In this document: positions 12,659 to 25,390 of the stretch, in pieces
Layout of the letters: each line of letters starts with the position of its first letter
Position numbering within the stretch: the first letter of the stretch is position 1
Source: Suillus spraguei
Lineage: Eukaryota > Basidiomycota > Agaricomycetes > Boletales > Suillaceae
Assembly: GCA_016800925.1 (NCBI GenBank)
Contig: JABCPU010000253.1
Location: 36,089-100,088, forward strand
Direction: 5' to 3'
DNA length: 64,000 bases
Translations under genes and position numbers: made by a program
The notes under the pieces: generated by a model
What the model saw: the letters and a program-made list of their open reading frames with translations, nothing else
Told to the model about the DNA's origin: nothing
Database searches by the model: none

Positions 12659-15600
12659 ATGTCGGAACCCGAACTTGCCTACATGACCAGTACCAACGAA
12701 GACTTTGATCTCCCTCGCTGGCAAACTCACGCTCACCTGGAACCGTTGTCTTCGTCTGCCCAGGCTGCTCAGTCTGCTGCTAGAGCATCTTATCTCTATC
12801 CTAGTGCACCGCCCCCGCCACCACCGCAGTCTCTCACAACTGTGGGTCAGCGATTGCCGCCCTTGCATCAATCTCCTGGCTCATCCAGGCAGCCTCGTTT
12901 GGCTCATATCCTTGACCACGATCAACCAACGGGCGTTACATCTTCATCCTTCCTTTCTACAAGTTTAAACCAACTTTCGAGGAGTGCGTCATTGGGAGGT
13001 GGTGGTGGAGCTGGCAACGGATCTTCTAGGGTTCGTCGTCATCATCAACCAGAAGATCTTGAGGGCGCTTTCAACCTCGACGCCCAAACCGTTCCTAGTT
13101 CAAGACACATGGCTACGACACCAAACTCCCTCTACCCATCCGGCGTTGCCTACCACCAATCTCAACCAGGTCCCCCTCCCTCCAACAATAGTGCTTCTCC
13201 CACAGGTGTATCCAGCGAACCATATTCAGAAATGTATTACAATGGCTCTAGTGGGAACGTTCCAAAGCGAGCTCTTACGCAGCATGATCCCACCCCCCGC
13301 TCTGGGCGTTCACCAATGCGTACGGGTACCTCACACCTGGATCCATACTCTCAACAAGCTCAATACTCACCATCTACCACCCCTTACCTCTACGCCTCAT
13401 CATCTGATGCTCAGAGGCCCAATACTTCATCTGCCTATCATTCTCATACCCGCAGCACCTCTCAAACCAAGGTTGAAGCCTCGACGCCACCAATATCATC
13501 CCCGTACACTCCACAGAGTGCTGCGCAGGCTGCTTATGCTGCGTATGCGATGGACTCCTCCAGTCCCGCGCCACACCAAAATCAGAGTCATCTATCCAGT
13601 CAAGCACCTATCAAAAGCTCCATCTCCACCCCAAATACCCCTCTGTCATTTACTCACCCGCAGAGTCCGGTCAATCAATACTACCAAGACCAGCCCATGG
13701 TCGTTGATCAGCCGCAGCATCGTCGCCGAGCTTCTGGTTTCAGAAGAGTCCGTGATACGCGCGATCTTAGACCTTACGTAAATCCTCAGCCTTCGGGCAG
13801 ACGAATGGATGCCAACGGGGTATTTTTGTCGGTGCGTGTGGTTTTAATTTGATCACGGTCGAGCGCTGACATCAAGTGACATAGCCATTGAGGCAATTGA
13901 CTACCAATATCCTCGAGACGTATCATATTTGCAACCCGCAGTTCAGATACGAATCTGCGCACAATCCGCGGAGGGTGCTCACCAAGCCGAGTAAGCCCGC
14001 CCACAACGAGGGTTACGACAATGAGGATTACGATTACATTCTCTACGTCAATGATTGGCTGGGCAACGAGGATGGTCACAAGTGCGTTGATGCTACATAC
14101 TCTCAGCGGTATACTGAATTGTTCATAGTCGATATCTCATTCTGGATATTCTTGGTCAAGGAACCTTTGGTCAGGTAGTGAAATGTCAAAACATGAAGAC
14201 CCACGAGATCGTGGCAGTGAAAGTGGTGAAAAATAAGCCTGCGTACTTCAACCAGAGTATGATGGAAGTCACGATCTTGGAGCTGGTAAGTTTCTTTACC
14301 AATAATGACGAATTGATATTCACATTAATCGCCGCAGCTCAACAATTCATGTGATCCACATGATGAGCATCATATATTGCGGCTTCGTGACTCATTCATT
14401 CATCGAAATCATTTATGCCTTGTATTTGAGCTCCTCTCATCTAATCTCTACGAGCTGATCAAGCAAAACCAATTCCAAGGACTGAGCACGCAACTCGTCA
14501 AAGTGTTTACTGCTCAACTGTTAGATGCTTTGACTGTGCTTAAGGATGCACGCTTGATCCACTGTGACCTGAAACCAGAAAACATCCTACTCAAATCGTA
14601 ACTCATTACTTCCCCATACATTTCCCGTACTCAATCCCTTTACCAGGCTCCAATCACCCCAAATCAAGGTCATCGATTTTGGATCAGCGTGTCATGAACG
14701 ACAGACGGTGTACACATATATCCAGTCGCGATTTTATCGGTCGCCAGAAGTCATTCTTGGAATCCCTTACACATCTTCGATTGACATGTGGTCATTGGGT
14801 TGTATTGCTGTGGAGCTCTTCCTGGGGCTACCTCTCTTCCCCGGGACGAGTGAGTATAATCAGATCACACGGATTGTCGAAATGCTTGGGTGGGTATTTC
14901 GTCTCGCTGGCTGGATTACCAAAATTACTGATACACTATTCTTGGATCATAGGATGCCTCCGACATATATGCTAGACATAGGAAAACAGACAAAACAGTT
15001 TTTCGACTCCTACGTAGATGTGTATGGCCAGAAGAAGTACCGCCTCAAAACCTTGGAGCAGTACTCCCGTGAGCACAACACCAAGGAGCAGCCGGGCAAG
15101 CATTACTTCAAAGCGAACACGCTTCCGGAGATCGTCAATACTGCGCCTATGCCAACGTTCAAGTCATCGGCTCGGCAGGGACACGAAATGGAAAAAGGTA
15201 AGATTAAATGTTCTCGGTGTTTGCCTGACCTGTTCTCACGTGGCCATGCAGAATTAAACAATCGAGCGTCGTTCATCGACTTCTGCCAGGGTCTACTCAA
15301 CCTGAACCCCATAGAGCGATGGTCACCCCAGCAGGCTAGGATGCACCCTTTTATCACCGGAGAAAAGTTTACTAAGCCTTTCCAAGTTCGTCATCATGTC
15401 TATCGATCTTCTTGACATTTTTCACTGACAGATCATCACAGCCCAATGGACAGACCACTGCCCAAATTACGCAGGTGTCGTCCGCGTCAGGCAATACAGA
15501 CCCGAAGCGGCCATACGGTGGTCTTGTTCCCCAGCAGCCGAAAGGCACCAGAGCATTCCAGGATGCGGCGTCATACAACCAACAGCTTGCTCAACATCAA

Positions 15601-16755
15601 GCTTACACTGCGCAGGCGCAAGCCGCATCTCAGGCGGCTAACAATGTGTTCCGCAACCCGTACATCACCCAGCAGCAGCAGCCTGCTTCTCAGGCACAGC
15701 CTCAGCCTCAGCAGCAGCAGCAACAGCAGCCACCTCCTCCACCATTGTCCTACCAGCCACCACAGGATGCACCTACGCCGTCGTCATTCCCGGCTCAACA
15801 GCCACAGCAGCAGCATACCTTCTCGTCGTCCCAGCCTGGACAGCTTAGTGGGCTCAACCCTCCTGGTGGTAGCTACTCGCAGGGGACAGGAATCAGCGTG
15901 ACTGGGATGCTCAACCCCAACCCACCTGCTGCTTCTCACTACCCCCCACCCCATGCGCGCGCACGGGCCAATACTATCAACCATAACGACATGATTCCAC
16001 CTGCGCTGGCGCGGCTGCAGCATATGAACCAAGATGCAATAGCCGGGCGAAATGCACTGACACCTGTGCTCAACCGGGATGATGCTATGCGCGAATGGGA
16101 AAGGCGGCAGGCGGGGAAGCCGAGCGCGGCCCAGCCGTACCCCCAGCTCGAATATCTGCAACAACAGGCTGAGCTTGCTGCTGCAAATGGCATGTCCGGG
16201 TGGGGTGTATCCACCCGTTACCCGCCCCCGCCTTCCAAGCTATCGCATTCCTACCAGCCCACAATTATAGTGGACGACGATCGAAGAGAGACTGTCATGT
16301 CGAATGTCCGAACTGCTGCACGCAGCGATGCGGGCGCGAGCGGGTACAATCCTAATGCTATGGTAACTAGCCCGACGCAGGCATATGCAGGAAGCGCGGC
16401 TGGTACTGGCGCACGGTACCCCGCAGCATTCCCTTCACAACAACAGGCCCCGAATCCACCTTTCGACCCGCTGACTCAGCGGACAGATATCGGAGCGCTT
16501 TATGTTCCCATGCAGCCTGAGCAATATCAATCTTATGGTGGAGGTGGTACGGCTCAGGGACCTGGTATCTCATCCTCAAGGCAAACTGCTCAGACGTCGC
16601 AATCAGGTCCACAGTCCTTCTATGGGCCAAGTGTAGCTTCAGCCGTGCAAGCCCCGCCACAGGCTGCTCAACGGAACCCGTTCAATGCGAGTGACGCATC
16701 GCAGCAGCCGAAGGAGGCGAGAAGACTGAGCGGGATGGATATTTGGTCGCGATAA
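12659..16755 (+). CDS. YAK1: DYRK-family protein kinase Yak1 (1240 aa)
   Basis: Dual-specificity kinase that restrains growth under glucose or nutrient stress downstream of PKA/TOR; it moves between cytoplasm and nucleus. Eight exons: 12659-13831, 13885-14081, 14129-14285, 14338-14597, 14647-14889, 14953-15197, 15252-15385, 15442-16755. All phases fit. The N-terminal 390 residues are disordered. The kinase domain starts near residue 458 with [13 protein letters not shown]. The ATP lysine is about K488 (VAVK), the catalytic loop is HCDLKPEN (D586), and DFG starts at D606. The DYRK autophosphorylated Tyr-x-Tyr is [11 protein letters not shown] (Y618/Y620), and the insert SIDMWSLGC is also present. 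The last exon is a 438-residue Gln/Pro-rich tail with poly-Gln runs (about 15670-15740). An in-frame ATG further upstream is absent. Confidence 0.97.
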
Positions 16756-19700
16756 ATGTTGGTTAATAATGTAATCCCTCTCTTCTTTCTGTGCAATGGC
16801 TTCCACTAAATTTCGACCGGTGCTAGTACGATGTGCTTCCAACCAATTTTTGTGCTTTTTTTCTCAGGCATTCTTGCAACTCTGCCCCATTTACCAAGAC
16901 ATCTTCTATATGTTTTCTGTCTCGCATCATCCAATATTCAGGGCATTTATCATTATTTTGGTCACTGGTTTGGCAACGCTATGAAAAACTTTCGATGGAT
17001 GTGACATAGTATGCTCCAGTACAACACGTACAGTTCGTCATATTCGTCAAGGAACCCGAAATACCAAGCTTCGGTCCATCAGTGGGACCCGCTGATAACA
17101 AATTGAGTTCACCACAGAAGGCAGGAAAAATATGGGTATTCGTGAACCATGCCGTGGTTTGGAAGGTTTGAATTGACAGTTCCTAGATGTCCCTCGCTAG
17201 CAATATTAACGCTCCTTTGAAGTTTGAACTCTATGCTAGTGTCACCTGCTGCTTCGGCAGCCGGATAAGTAAGTCCACAAAGTCCTCGGTGTTGTATGCG
17301 CTTACGATGAATAGTATATTCCTCCCGGAGTGTCATGTAGATGCAGGTTATCAATCTTCGCGAGTGAAACCGATCCCGGAAACCGCAAATATATCTCATG
17401 TATACTGTATGGGTGCTAAGATATTTTGAGTGCATTCTGCGTCTCGTCTTGGCTACCTTCTTAATTCTGTAAAGCCTCTGTAAAGGCCAACCGTGACGTC
17501 AGTCATGTTACTTAAAACGGTGCAGATTTAATTGCAGCTCGCCGGTACCGTGGGTGAGCTACAGCGTACTGGACTGTATATTTCTTCCTTCTAGCTTGCG
17601 CCGCTCAGGGCCGACTGGAACTTGTGAATGCGGACTGTTTCATCTTTCCAGGCTTTCCTCCAAATGTGTTAGTTGCACTTTGGTTGCAACACGACTTTTT
17701 ATACCGTGCAATCTCCAGATTGAACGATATGCAAGGATAACAAGGTCAACTTTCTACCGTGAATCTAGTATGCCCCACGCATATTTGTCTTCCAGTTCTT
17801 CTAGCGTCTCCATGAGGAGCACGATACATGTCTAGACTATTGCTGTCGCCACGTGCTCAACATGATCGCGGCAGTATCCGTGGCAAGGCTCATATCCGTC
17901 ATCTCCTCGTGCAGAGAATGGTCCGAACAATAAAGTAGAATATGACGCTGCGTATCCCCTCTTCTAGATTGCAATTTACTTGACGGATTCTAGTGTATTG
18001 AAGATAAACTCTTCTACTCTGGCCCTATAATATGCTCGATTTAGTCGATGCTCCCTTAGCTGCTACTGTTTGACGTATCGAGCTAATTATCCTGTTATGA
18101 TATCCGGCATTTTGCTAGAATGGGGCTTTCAACGGCTTATGAAAATCTGCCAGCGCAGTGACGGCCGCCGGCCCTTTCGTTTTGCAGTACATCCCCTGGC
18201 CTTAATGCCGGGTTCTGATAACCTTCCGGTAGCTCATCTTCTACATTGGCACCGTCTTGGACAGTTTATTTAACCGCAGCATCGGTGAATTCTGTCATCG
18301 ACTCCTTACTTGACGCCGCTACTTTCGCTTGTAGGACACCCTTAGATAATTCATCATCCAGCCAGATCCTACCACTAACCTATGTGTTCATTTTATTTGT
18401 GAACCACGAATAAGTTCGAATTAGAGACATCAAAGTTAATCAAATGCGGTACTGAAGGTGCGATAAGCGGCGTTCGTGGATTATGCTGAAGAACGGGACT
18501 GGACCGGATATCGGCAACACTACCGAGTCCGCATACTTATCGATGGAGACCCATTTGAATGTGAAATGAGGATTAGCCTCCCCTAGTCAGAGCTGATAAT
18601 CGAATAAAGATAGTCGTTCCTTCGTATTAGGGTAGAGGGTCACCAAGATCGGGGTAGTTACGTGCGAAGTCAAGAGGCGACAACCAAAGTTGGCATATGC
18701 TCAGACCCTACAACAGCATTGATTTTTGCTTGTGCTCACCGTTCCCCAGATGAAGTTCTGAATTGATCGTAACTGCGCCATCTGTTGGACGGACCAACGT
18801 ATGCAAGAGTAGCAACAGCCTTGATCGACAGATCGCCACTTTGTTCTTTATTTGTTAAACTGAACCCTGGGTTGAGAGGTTGCCTAAATGATCTGAGATT
18901 GTGATCCGCAAACTATGAGGTTGGCTCTGGGACGAAAGTGTCCACGATGCAAGAAATATCCTTGGGTGATCTGCGACTCATGAGAACTCATTCAACACAA
19001 TCAGAATCACGATATATACCTTGTCTCACAGAACGGAAGCGACGATCTGCACTGTCACGCTTCAACCGCTCTTGCGTACACGAAGTTATTAATTATCGCT
19101 GCCTGGATGAACAAGCAGTGGTCAAGTTTTCGACACTGAAAACTATTCAGTAGACTCCTTGACCAGTATACAATAGAGCTGTAGGGTTTCAAGCAGCCTC
19201 CCAACGAGTTACGAGTCGCTCAGGACTCCCGGGCCTGAATGGTGAGTTTCGGCTGGTCAGTATCAATTGATATCATCGCTACGAGAACTGACCTAGTACT
19301 AGGCCAAACCTGGGAGCCATGGAACCAGACTTAACTCCTGGCCGGCCGTAATGACTAACTCACGAAAGGTGCATTTAAAAATCTATTGACCGAGTGAGCA
19401 CGGTGCCACGGATGAGGGCGGCGCCCGTACCTTAGTAATTTATGATTATGAGTTGGTGACCAACGTTGCCAACTGTAAATGTAGAGCCTCCTCTCGCTTC
19501 AACTCGAGTCTCGCGAACTTGAGGACACAAGCAAACTCGTGGACGATGACGCCATCTACTAGATAAGGACTCGAGTTCCACCGAATTCGACTCCATAACT
19601 TGGGTCAACGTTAGACGCTTGTAGTTGGTGCGCTACTCACCTGGGCTGTGTCCACTGCAGGTTCCTGGCAACCTACTTATAGTAAGCGAGCTGTCATCAT

Positions 19701-19810
19701 CACCAGCCGTGTCTACCCAATTTGTTCCGTATTCATAGTCTAGCACAAGTGCAGAGGTGTCGTCTGCTTCTATTATCTAGGTATTTTCTAGTGTCTCTTG
19801 ACTCATAGAA
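16756..19810. other. 3-kb intergenic tract with little signal
   Basis: The first 250 bases look like a YAK1 3' flank (T-rich) and the last 60 like the KGD2 5' UTR. Between about 17000 and 19750 I see no ORF with coding character, no repeat and no RNA gene. Composition is even and CG is not depleted. Confidence 0.45.
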
Positions 19811-21502
19811 ATGCTGTCGAAACAAGTTATCGCTGCTGCTCGCAGTCGTGCATTTTTCGCTAGCAGAAGTGCTCAATATACTGCTGTATCATTGTCGAAA
19901 GGATGGTGCGCGTTCTCTGAATTTTTTCTTTCCTGCTGTTAACATCGATGACGAACGGCCGCTCTTTTGTATGTACAGGAAAGTTGCCGACTCGCATATC
20001 AGACGCGCACAGTTCCATTCCAAGACCATAAAGGTCCCACAGATGGCCGAATCCATCTCCGAGGGTACACTCCGATCATGGTCAAAACAAGTTGGGGATA
20101 CTGTCGAGGCTGATGAGGAAGTTGCAACCATTGAGACGGATAAGGCGGGTATCAGTGTATTGGCATCTCTGAAAACACTAATCATCCCTCACACCAGATT
20201 GATGTTAGTGTCAATGCGCCTACAGCAGGGAAGATTGTGGAGTTGCTTGCAAAGGAGGAAGACACTGTCACCGTTGGTCAGGACCTCTTCATAATTGAAC
20301 CCGGCGAAGGTGGTGGTAAGCCTCGTGTAACTTACGTGACACGCTCTTTCACATCATGGCTCTAGCATCTGCTGCTCCCGAGGGGCTGAAGGCAGATCCT
20401 GAAGAACCCAAGGACCAGCAACTAGATGAGACGACATCGGAATCACGCGCACCATTAACTGCTGACAAGCAGAGTAGCATCCCTCCAGAAGGACCCAAAG
20501 AGTCCAAGAAGGAGGTGAAGAAGCAGGATTCGAAACCAAAGGAGGACAAGTCGAAAGCACCTCCTGCGCCAAAGGCCCTTGGCAATCGGGGCGAGACAAG
20601 AGTATACAGTATTACTATGCCTGTTTTGGTGATGTTAACGCCCTTCATTAGGTTAAGATGAACCGTATGCGCCTGCGCATTTCCGAGCGTTTGAAGGAAT
20701 CTCAAAACGCTGCTGCCTCGCTCACGACCTTCAATGAGATTGACATGTCCTCTCTCATGGAGATGCGGAAGAAGTACAAGGACGAAGTGCTCAAAGAACA
20801 CGACGTCAAGCTCGGTTTTATGAGCGCGTTCGCTCGTGCGTGCACTCTGGCACTGAAGGAGATTCCTGCTGCAAATGCGTCCATCGAGGGTGACGAGATT
20901 GTCTACCATGACTTCGTTGACCTGAGCGTCGCTGTCGCGACGCCCAAGGGCTTGGTCACCCCAGTAGTGAGGAATGTTGAGGGCATGGGCTTTGTTGAGA
21001 TCGAGAAGGAGATTGCTGCTCTCGGAACCAAGGCAAGCACTGTATTGATTGCATTCTCTTGCAGCTTACCTATTGTCTTCAGGCCAGAGATGGTAAATTG
21101 ACACTCGAGGACATGGCAGGAGGCACCTTCACCATGTGAGCTTCTTCGATTCTCAGTTCAAACCAATACTAAGTGCACTTAGTTCCAATGGTGGCGTTTT
21201 TGGCTCATTGTACGGGACGCCCATCATCAACCTGCCACAGTCTGCTGTGCTCGGCATGCACGCGATCAAGGACAAACCTGTCGTTGTAAACGGCCAGATT
21301 GTCATCCGACCCATCATGGTCGTCGCCCTCACCTATGACCACAGACTACTCGATGGTCGGGAAGCAGTCACCTTCCTAGGTTCGTACTCTCTCTGTCATT
21401 CTATAACATGTGACCATTATCTGATGCATTGATACCTCGTTTGTAGTGAAGGTCCGCGACTACATCGAAGACCCCCGGAAAATGCTTCTTGCATTGAGCT
21501 GA
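19811..21502 (+). CDS. KGD2: Dihydrolipoyl succinyltransferase, E2 of 2-oxoglutarate dehydrogenase (433 aa)
   Basis: Mitochondrial TCA-cycle enzyme that transfers the succinyl group from lipoate to CoA. Eight exons: 19811-19905, 19979-20144, 20198-20315, 20366-20601, 20652-21032, 21083-21135, 21183-21379, 21447-21502. The first ~45 residues are a basic, Ser/Ala-rich mitochondrial presequence. A lipoyl domain follows, with the lipoylated lysine at about K87 in VATIETDK. A Lys/Pro/Glu-rich linker (about 127-205) leads into the catalytic domain, which ends with active-site DHRLLDG (H403, D407). No E3-binding domain is visible, as usual for this E2. Two introns (20145-20197 and 21033-21082) must begin with GC, not GT, to keep the conserved TDKIDV and GTKARDGK junctions. 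Confidence 0.97.
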
Positions 21503-21927
21503 GCTTTCCTTGGTGGTTGTTTCATGTTTTTATTTATTCCATCCGTGATGTACTACATTGAACACCAGGCCCATAATTGGACTCCATCCACAAGGGATCA
21601 TTAATATTCCAACCTCAGGGTGACGTTCTTATAATTTGCAGAAAGTTAAAGAGTGATGTATCTTGTTTATATATTGTTCCTTACACTTCTATGTTTCCAT
21701 GGTCGTGTATTCTGAATTGTTGCGATGGCGAGAAGATCATATCGCCGAATCCTCCATGACAATTTATTAGACGTGGCACTATTAGTGGTCACGTGGCCGA
21801 GGGTTGGGCAACGGAATAACTTGAACTCGACGGTAAACCTAAAAGGTTGTCCCTACCAGCTCGTACCGTAGGTTGCCGTGTGTTGCCTATCAAGTGAGTC
21901 TACCAATTGTAACAACCAGGATCCAAG
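21503..21927. other. KGD2-PHS1 intergenic region
   Basis: 3' flank of KGD2 and promoter of PHS1, both on the plus strand. No ORF or repeat was recognised. Confidence 0.5.
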
Positions 21928-22867
21928 ATGCTGCCGAGTACCCGCTCACGAGGTAAGCAACGCGACGATGAACTTGAAACTCACAAAATGACCTTGTGGA
22001 TATGAGTTACAGGACCATCTCTCGCTGTGCGATCTTATTTAATTGCATTCAATGCACTATCTGCACTAGGATGGGCCAGTGTCATTTACCTCGCTCTTGC
22101 CGTATTCAGAGGTCAACGCGCTTCAAGTTTAGCATACGACTTCTTCAAACCACTTGCTTCATACGTGCCGACATCAATCGTAGCACTTTTAACACCGCAA
22201 CCTAAAACAACGAACCATTTCTCTACCACTCTCATAAATTTCTTACATCCATATTTTCCCGCAACATACGAATCCACGTTCTCCGCCCTTGCACCTGTGC
22301 AGTCGCTCGCCGCTCTTGAAATATTGCATGTCCTCCTTGGGTTTGTGCGCTCTCCGCTCCCGACAACTGTCGTCCAGGTCTCCTCGCGTCTCATCCTGGT
22401 CTGGGGAATCGTCGAGCGCTTTCCCCATACCCACTCGAGTCCGGTCTATACCACTATGATTCTTGCCTGGGCTCTGACAGAAGTGCCACGCTATGCATAC
22501 TATGCACTCTCGCTCGCAGGTTGCGGCGTGCCTGCGTGGCTGACATGGATACGCTATTCCACATTTTATGTCCTGTACCCTATCGGCGCAGGAAGTGAGG
22601 CCCTGGTCATGTTGAGCACCATCCCGGAGTGGAGTGGCGGCAAGTGGGTAGTGTGGAGCACCGAGGACTGGGTGAAGGCAGGTCTAGTGGCAATTTGGGT
22701 GCCTGGTGAGTTATATATGCTATTTTGCATTCAGTCGCTGATTTTTGGTTCTTGTAGGGTTGTGGGTGATGTATTCGCACATGATGCATATGCGTCGCAG
22801 AGTGCTTGGCGTCGGTAAGGGACAGAAGTTGGGAGCGAAGCCCAAAGACAGGTTTAAGGCGGAGTGA
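21928..22867 (+). CDS. PHS1: Very-long-chain 3-hydroxyacyl-CoA dehydratase (275 aa)
   Basis: ER membrane enzyme that dehydrates 3-hydroxyacyl-CoA in the fatty-acid elongation cycle (sphingolipid long chains). Three exons: 21928-21952, 22013-22705, 22758-22867; the first is only 25 bases. Signatures of the PTPLA/HACD family are LEILHVLLGFVRSPLPTTV, QVSSRLILVWGIVERFP, WALTEVPRYAYYAL and FYVLYPIGAGSE. In the last block the Tyr and Glu seven residues apart (about Y197 and E204) match the catalytic pair of yeast Phs1. Several hydrophobic segments span the protein, and the tail is Lys-rich (KPKDRFKAE), in keeping with ER residence. The last exon was copied in the downstream segmental duplication. 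Confidence 0.95.
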
Positions 22868-22945
22868 GAGGTACCATAAACACAAAATGTCACTGACTAT
22901 TCGCAATACCCTGGAATCATTTACCTAACGATCTTATCATACCTA

Positions 22946-23155
22946 GAATCGTCCCCACCGCTTGTCTAGTGCAACCCAGTATGCGCGTCTCATCTTGAAT
23001 GTCGTCAATCTAGGGTGGGCTGCGTATATTGCGTTGCGCGTGCAGACACATACAGGTACACAGATAATTGTAGGCAAAGTGAGTCGCTTTTATCAAAGTT
23101 CACTTACAGTTATGGCTAACACAGCAGCGGCAACAGCACTAGTGATGTGAGTATT
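22946..23155 (+). pseudogene. Orphan exon-like segment, copy 1
   Basis: An open frame between PHS1 and protease A encodes a hydrophobic stretch (LILNVVNLGWAAYIALRV). It may be split by an intron from AAA|GTGAGT near 23077 to an acceptor near 23125. A diverged copy sits at 28330-28545, in the same position relative to protease B. I do not recognise the family; a weak resemblance to the PHS1 N-terminus is not enough to name it. It has no clear start and is probably a gene remnant carried in the duplicated unit. Confidence 0.35.
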
Positions 23156-23447
23156 CGCCATCTAGCTTCAGCCAGATGCAGTATCACCTTGACCTTTTTG
23201 GCATTTTGATTTGGACTGAAAGGTTAGTTCAGACTGTTATGTTACTGAAGCACGCTGTTCGATTCTGCAGCAGTGGCAATCTGTCATATCTGATCCTTTG
23301 ATATGAGGGTCACCTGCACAATGTCTGGGTTCAGTCACACCACTCTTTTTTTCAATGCAGCACTTTGATCAGGGCTGGCGGGTCAGCTCAGACCATTCTT
23401 ATTACTGGAATGCGCTGCCAGTCCGGATTGTAATTCTACGCTAGTGT

Positions 23448-23458
23448 GTTTAAAAGAC
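23448..23458 (+). promoter_or_regulatory. TATA-like element of protease A
   Basis: The sequence gtttaaaagac lies 55 bases before the ATG. The same 11 bases recur at 28688-28698 before protease B, while the surrounding sequence has drifted. That conservation makes it a good core-promoter candidate. Confidence 0.5.
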
Positions 23459-23512
23459 TTGCTTCACCTTCAGTTCCCATTGTGTTTCCTTCACCCTTTC
23501 TTTTCCACTACC

Positions 23513-25390
23513 ATGTTTCCCCGCTTGCCTCTTCCCTTTCTTTTCCTGACTGCAGGCGTGTTGGGCTCTCCTATGTATGACATGATGCTTTATCCCCCAA
23601 TGTACGTGCGGGATCCCTTTGGAATGTTCAACCGCACCCAGGACTTGATCACCCCGATCGTCGTCCCAGTTTTTGATGTCCAACCTGTGGTGAGCTTGTG
23701 TCTCATAAACACTTCTACAAGACTAACTTGCTTGTATGCCTAGATGGGCGAGATACAAGCCCTCCAAATAAAATACCAGAACGCCCTTAATTTTTTGGCT
23801 GGCAAGGACCTTGTGGCGCTACCAGGTGCACTTTCTGATCCCGGGCTCGATGCGCTGTCGGACGCGGCGTTCACCGATACGACGAACGACCTATCCGGTT
23901 TTGCGTCGTTCGGATCAACCACAATATCACAACAGGCAAACATGAGCTTTTCTGCGATGAATGCCGCTGCCCAGAGTGCGACGGATCCCCTGACGGATGA
24001 GATGCAGAGGACCATCAACGTCCCGTTCTACGGCCCACTTGAATTTGGGAAGAAGTCGCAACAGCTGTCGGTGGCCTTTGACACGTGTTCTGCAGATCTC
24101 TGGATTCCTGTGGGCTGCAGCGATTGCGTGAACCCGCAATATAACGTTGCTGCTAGTCCGACATACAGGAATACTGGAAATGTGTTCAATATAAATTATG
24201 TGCGTCTCCCTCCCGCTATTTGTGGCGTCGGTTTGATATCGTTGGGCAGGAGGGCTTCAGTTATGCAGAAGGGACTCTCGCGTATGATACGATCGGCATG
24301 GGTGGCTTAAAGGTCAACAGCCAATACTTTGGTGCTGTCACCGACGCGTCGAGTAACTTCAATGCCAACCCGATCTCTGGGAGTCTCGGGCTCAGTTTCA
24401 GCTCCATTGCAACGTCAGGGAAACCAACGTTCTTTGAGAACTTGATCATGCAGGGAAAGGTCGAGGCACCATTCTTTTCTGTGCATTTGACGAGAGGAAA
24501 GGCGAGAGGATCGAAGGCAGGTTGCGCACTAGCGTTCATATAACTGTAATCGAGCGGATTCTTTCAGATAACTCTGGGTGGTTGGGATATGTCCAAGGCG
24601 GTGGGACCTCTGACATGGGTCTCGGTTATTTCCAAGGTTGCTCCCCCTACGCCTTTAAGAATCCTGTCTAACTGATTCTTATTCAATGGCAGACCTACTG
24701 GACAGTGCATTTTGATGGAGCTGTCGTCGATGGGAACTACGTGTCTGGTAACGTCGACGCGGTAAGGCTCAGCTCGTCAGTGGGAAGTTCATGCAGATTC
24801 ACCTCTTCCATACGAACAGGCAATTGACACAGGTACAAGTTACATATACGTTTCGCAGACTTTAGCATATTCGATCTATGCCAATGTCAGCCTCTCGCTA
24901 TTTGCTTCCCTAGCCACCTTGCTGACAAATTGTAGATACTCGGGGCTGGCCCCGCAGCAAACTACAGCTCTGGCTTCTTCTCCTTTCCTTGTGATTCCAA
25001 CCCCACAATTTCATTCTCGCTTGGTGGGCACGACTTCGGACTCAGTATCCAGGACTTTAAGCTTGGACAAGATGGGTATGGGTCAACGTGAGTCAGTGTG
25101 TCTTATATAATGCACGTCATCTGAATCAGCGCAGAAACTGCATTGGCGGGATCGTTGGCCTGGATGATCCATTCATGGAAGGAATTGTCATCATCGGTAA
25201 GTTGTTTGAGCATTTGGTTCGGTTTCTTGTTGATGCCACGTGCTGCAGGAAATGAGTTTATGAAATCATGTGAGTAATGTCTGGCGTGTGATGATTGATC
25301 ATGACTTGTGATTGTCTAGGGTACTCGGTATTTGACTACTCGCACGGGGCGCGCGTGGGTTTCGCGCCAAGTATCAATAATGCGCAGTAA
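23513..25390 (+). CDS. Secreted pepsin-like aspartic peptidase (A1), copy A, first DTG altered
   Basis: Ten exons: 23513-23689, 23744-24199, 24250-24516, 24568-24636, 24693-24761, 24820-24885, 24936-25087, 25135-25196, 25249-25269, 25320-25390; about 469 aa. The N-terminus is a signal peptide (MFPRLPLPFLFLTAGVLGSP), then a propeptide of about 140 residues. The first active-site motif reads AFDTCSADLWIPVG, so the usual DTG is DTC (about D172-T-C174). The second, AIDTGTSYIYV, is intact (about D349). The C-terminal block YSHGARVGFAP is typical of A1 peptidases. Intron 3 (24517-24567) needs a GC donor. Exon 9 has only 21 bases. Secretion is expected; catalytic competence is doubtful because of the Gly-to-Cys change. 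Confidence 0.9.

Noticed and set aside
12984..13781. 265-codon frame within YAK1 exon 1
   Set aside because: Shadow of the low-complexity YAK1 N-terminus; the YAK1 frame continues into the kinase domain.
22962..23150. Second PHS1-like N-terminus
   Set aside because: A loose match of hydrophobic residues, but the best splice reading removes much of the similarity. Kept only as an orphan exon.
24541..24640. GT donor inside the 24517 intron of protease A
   Set aside because: A GT four bases into the intron (24520) would change the frame and destroy the conserved ITLGGWDMSK block found in both copies.
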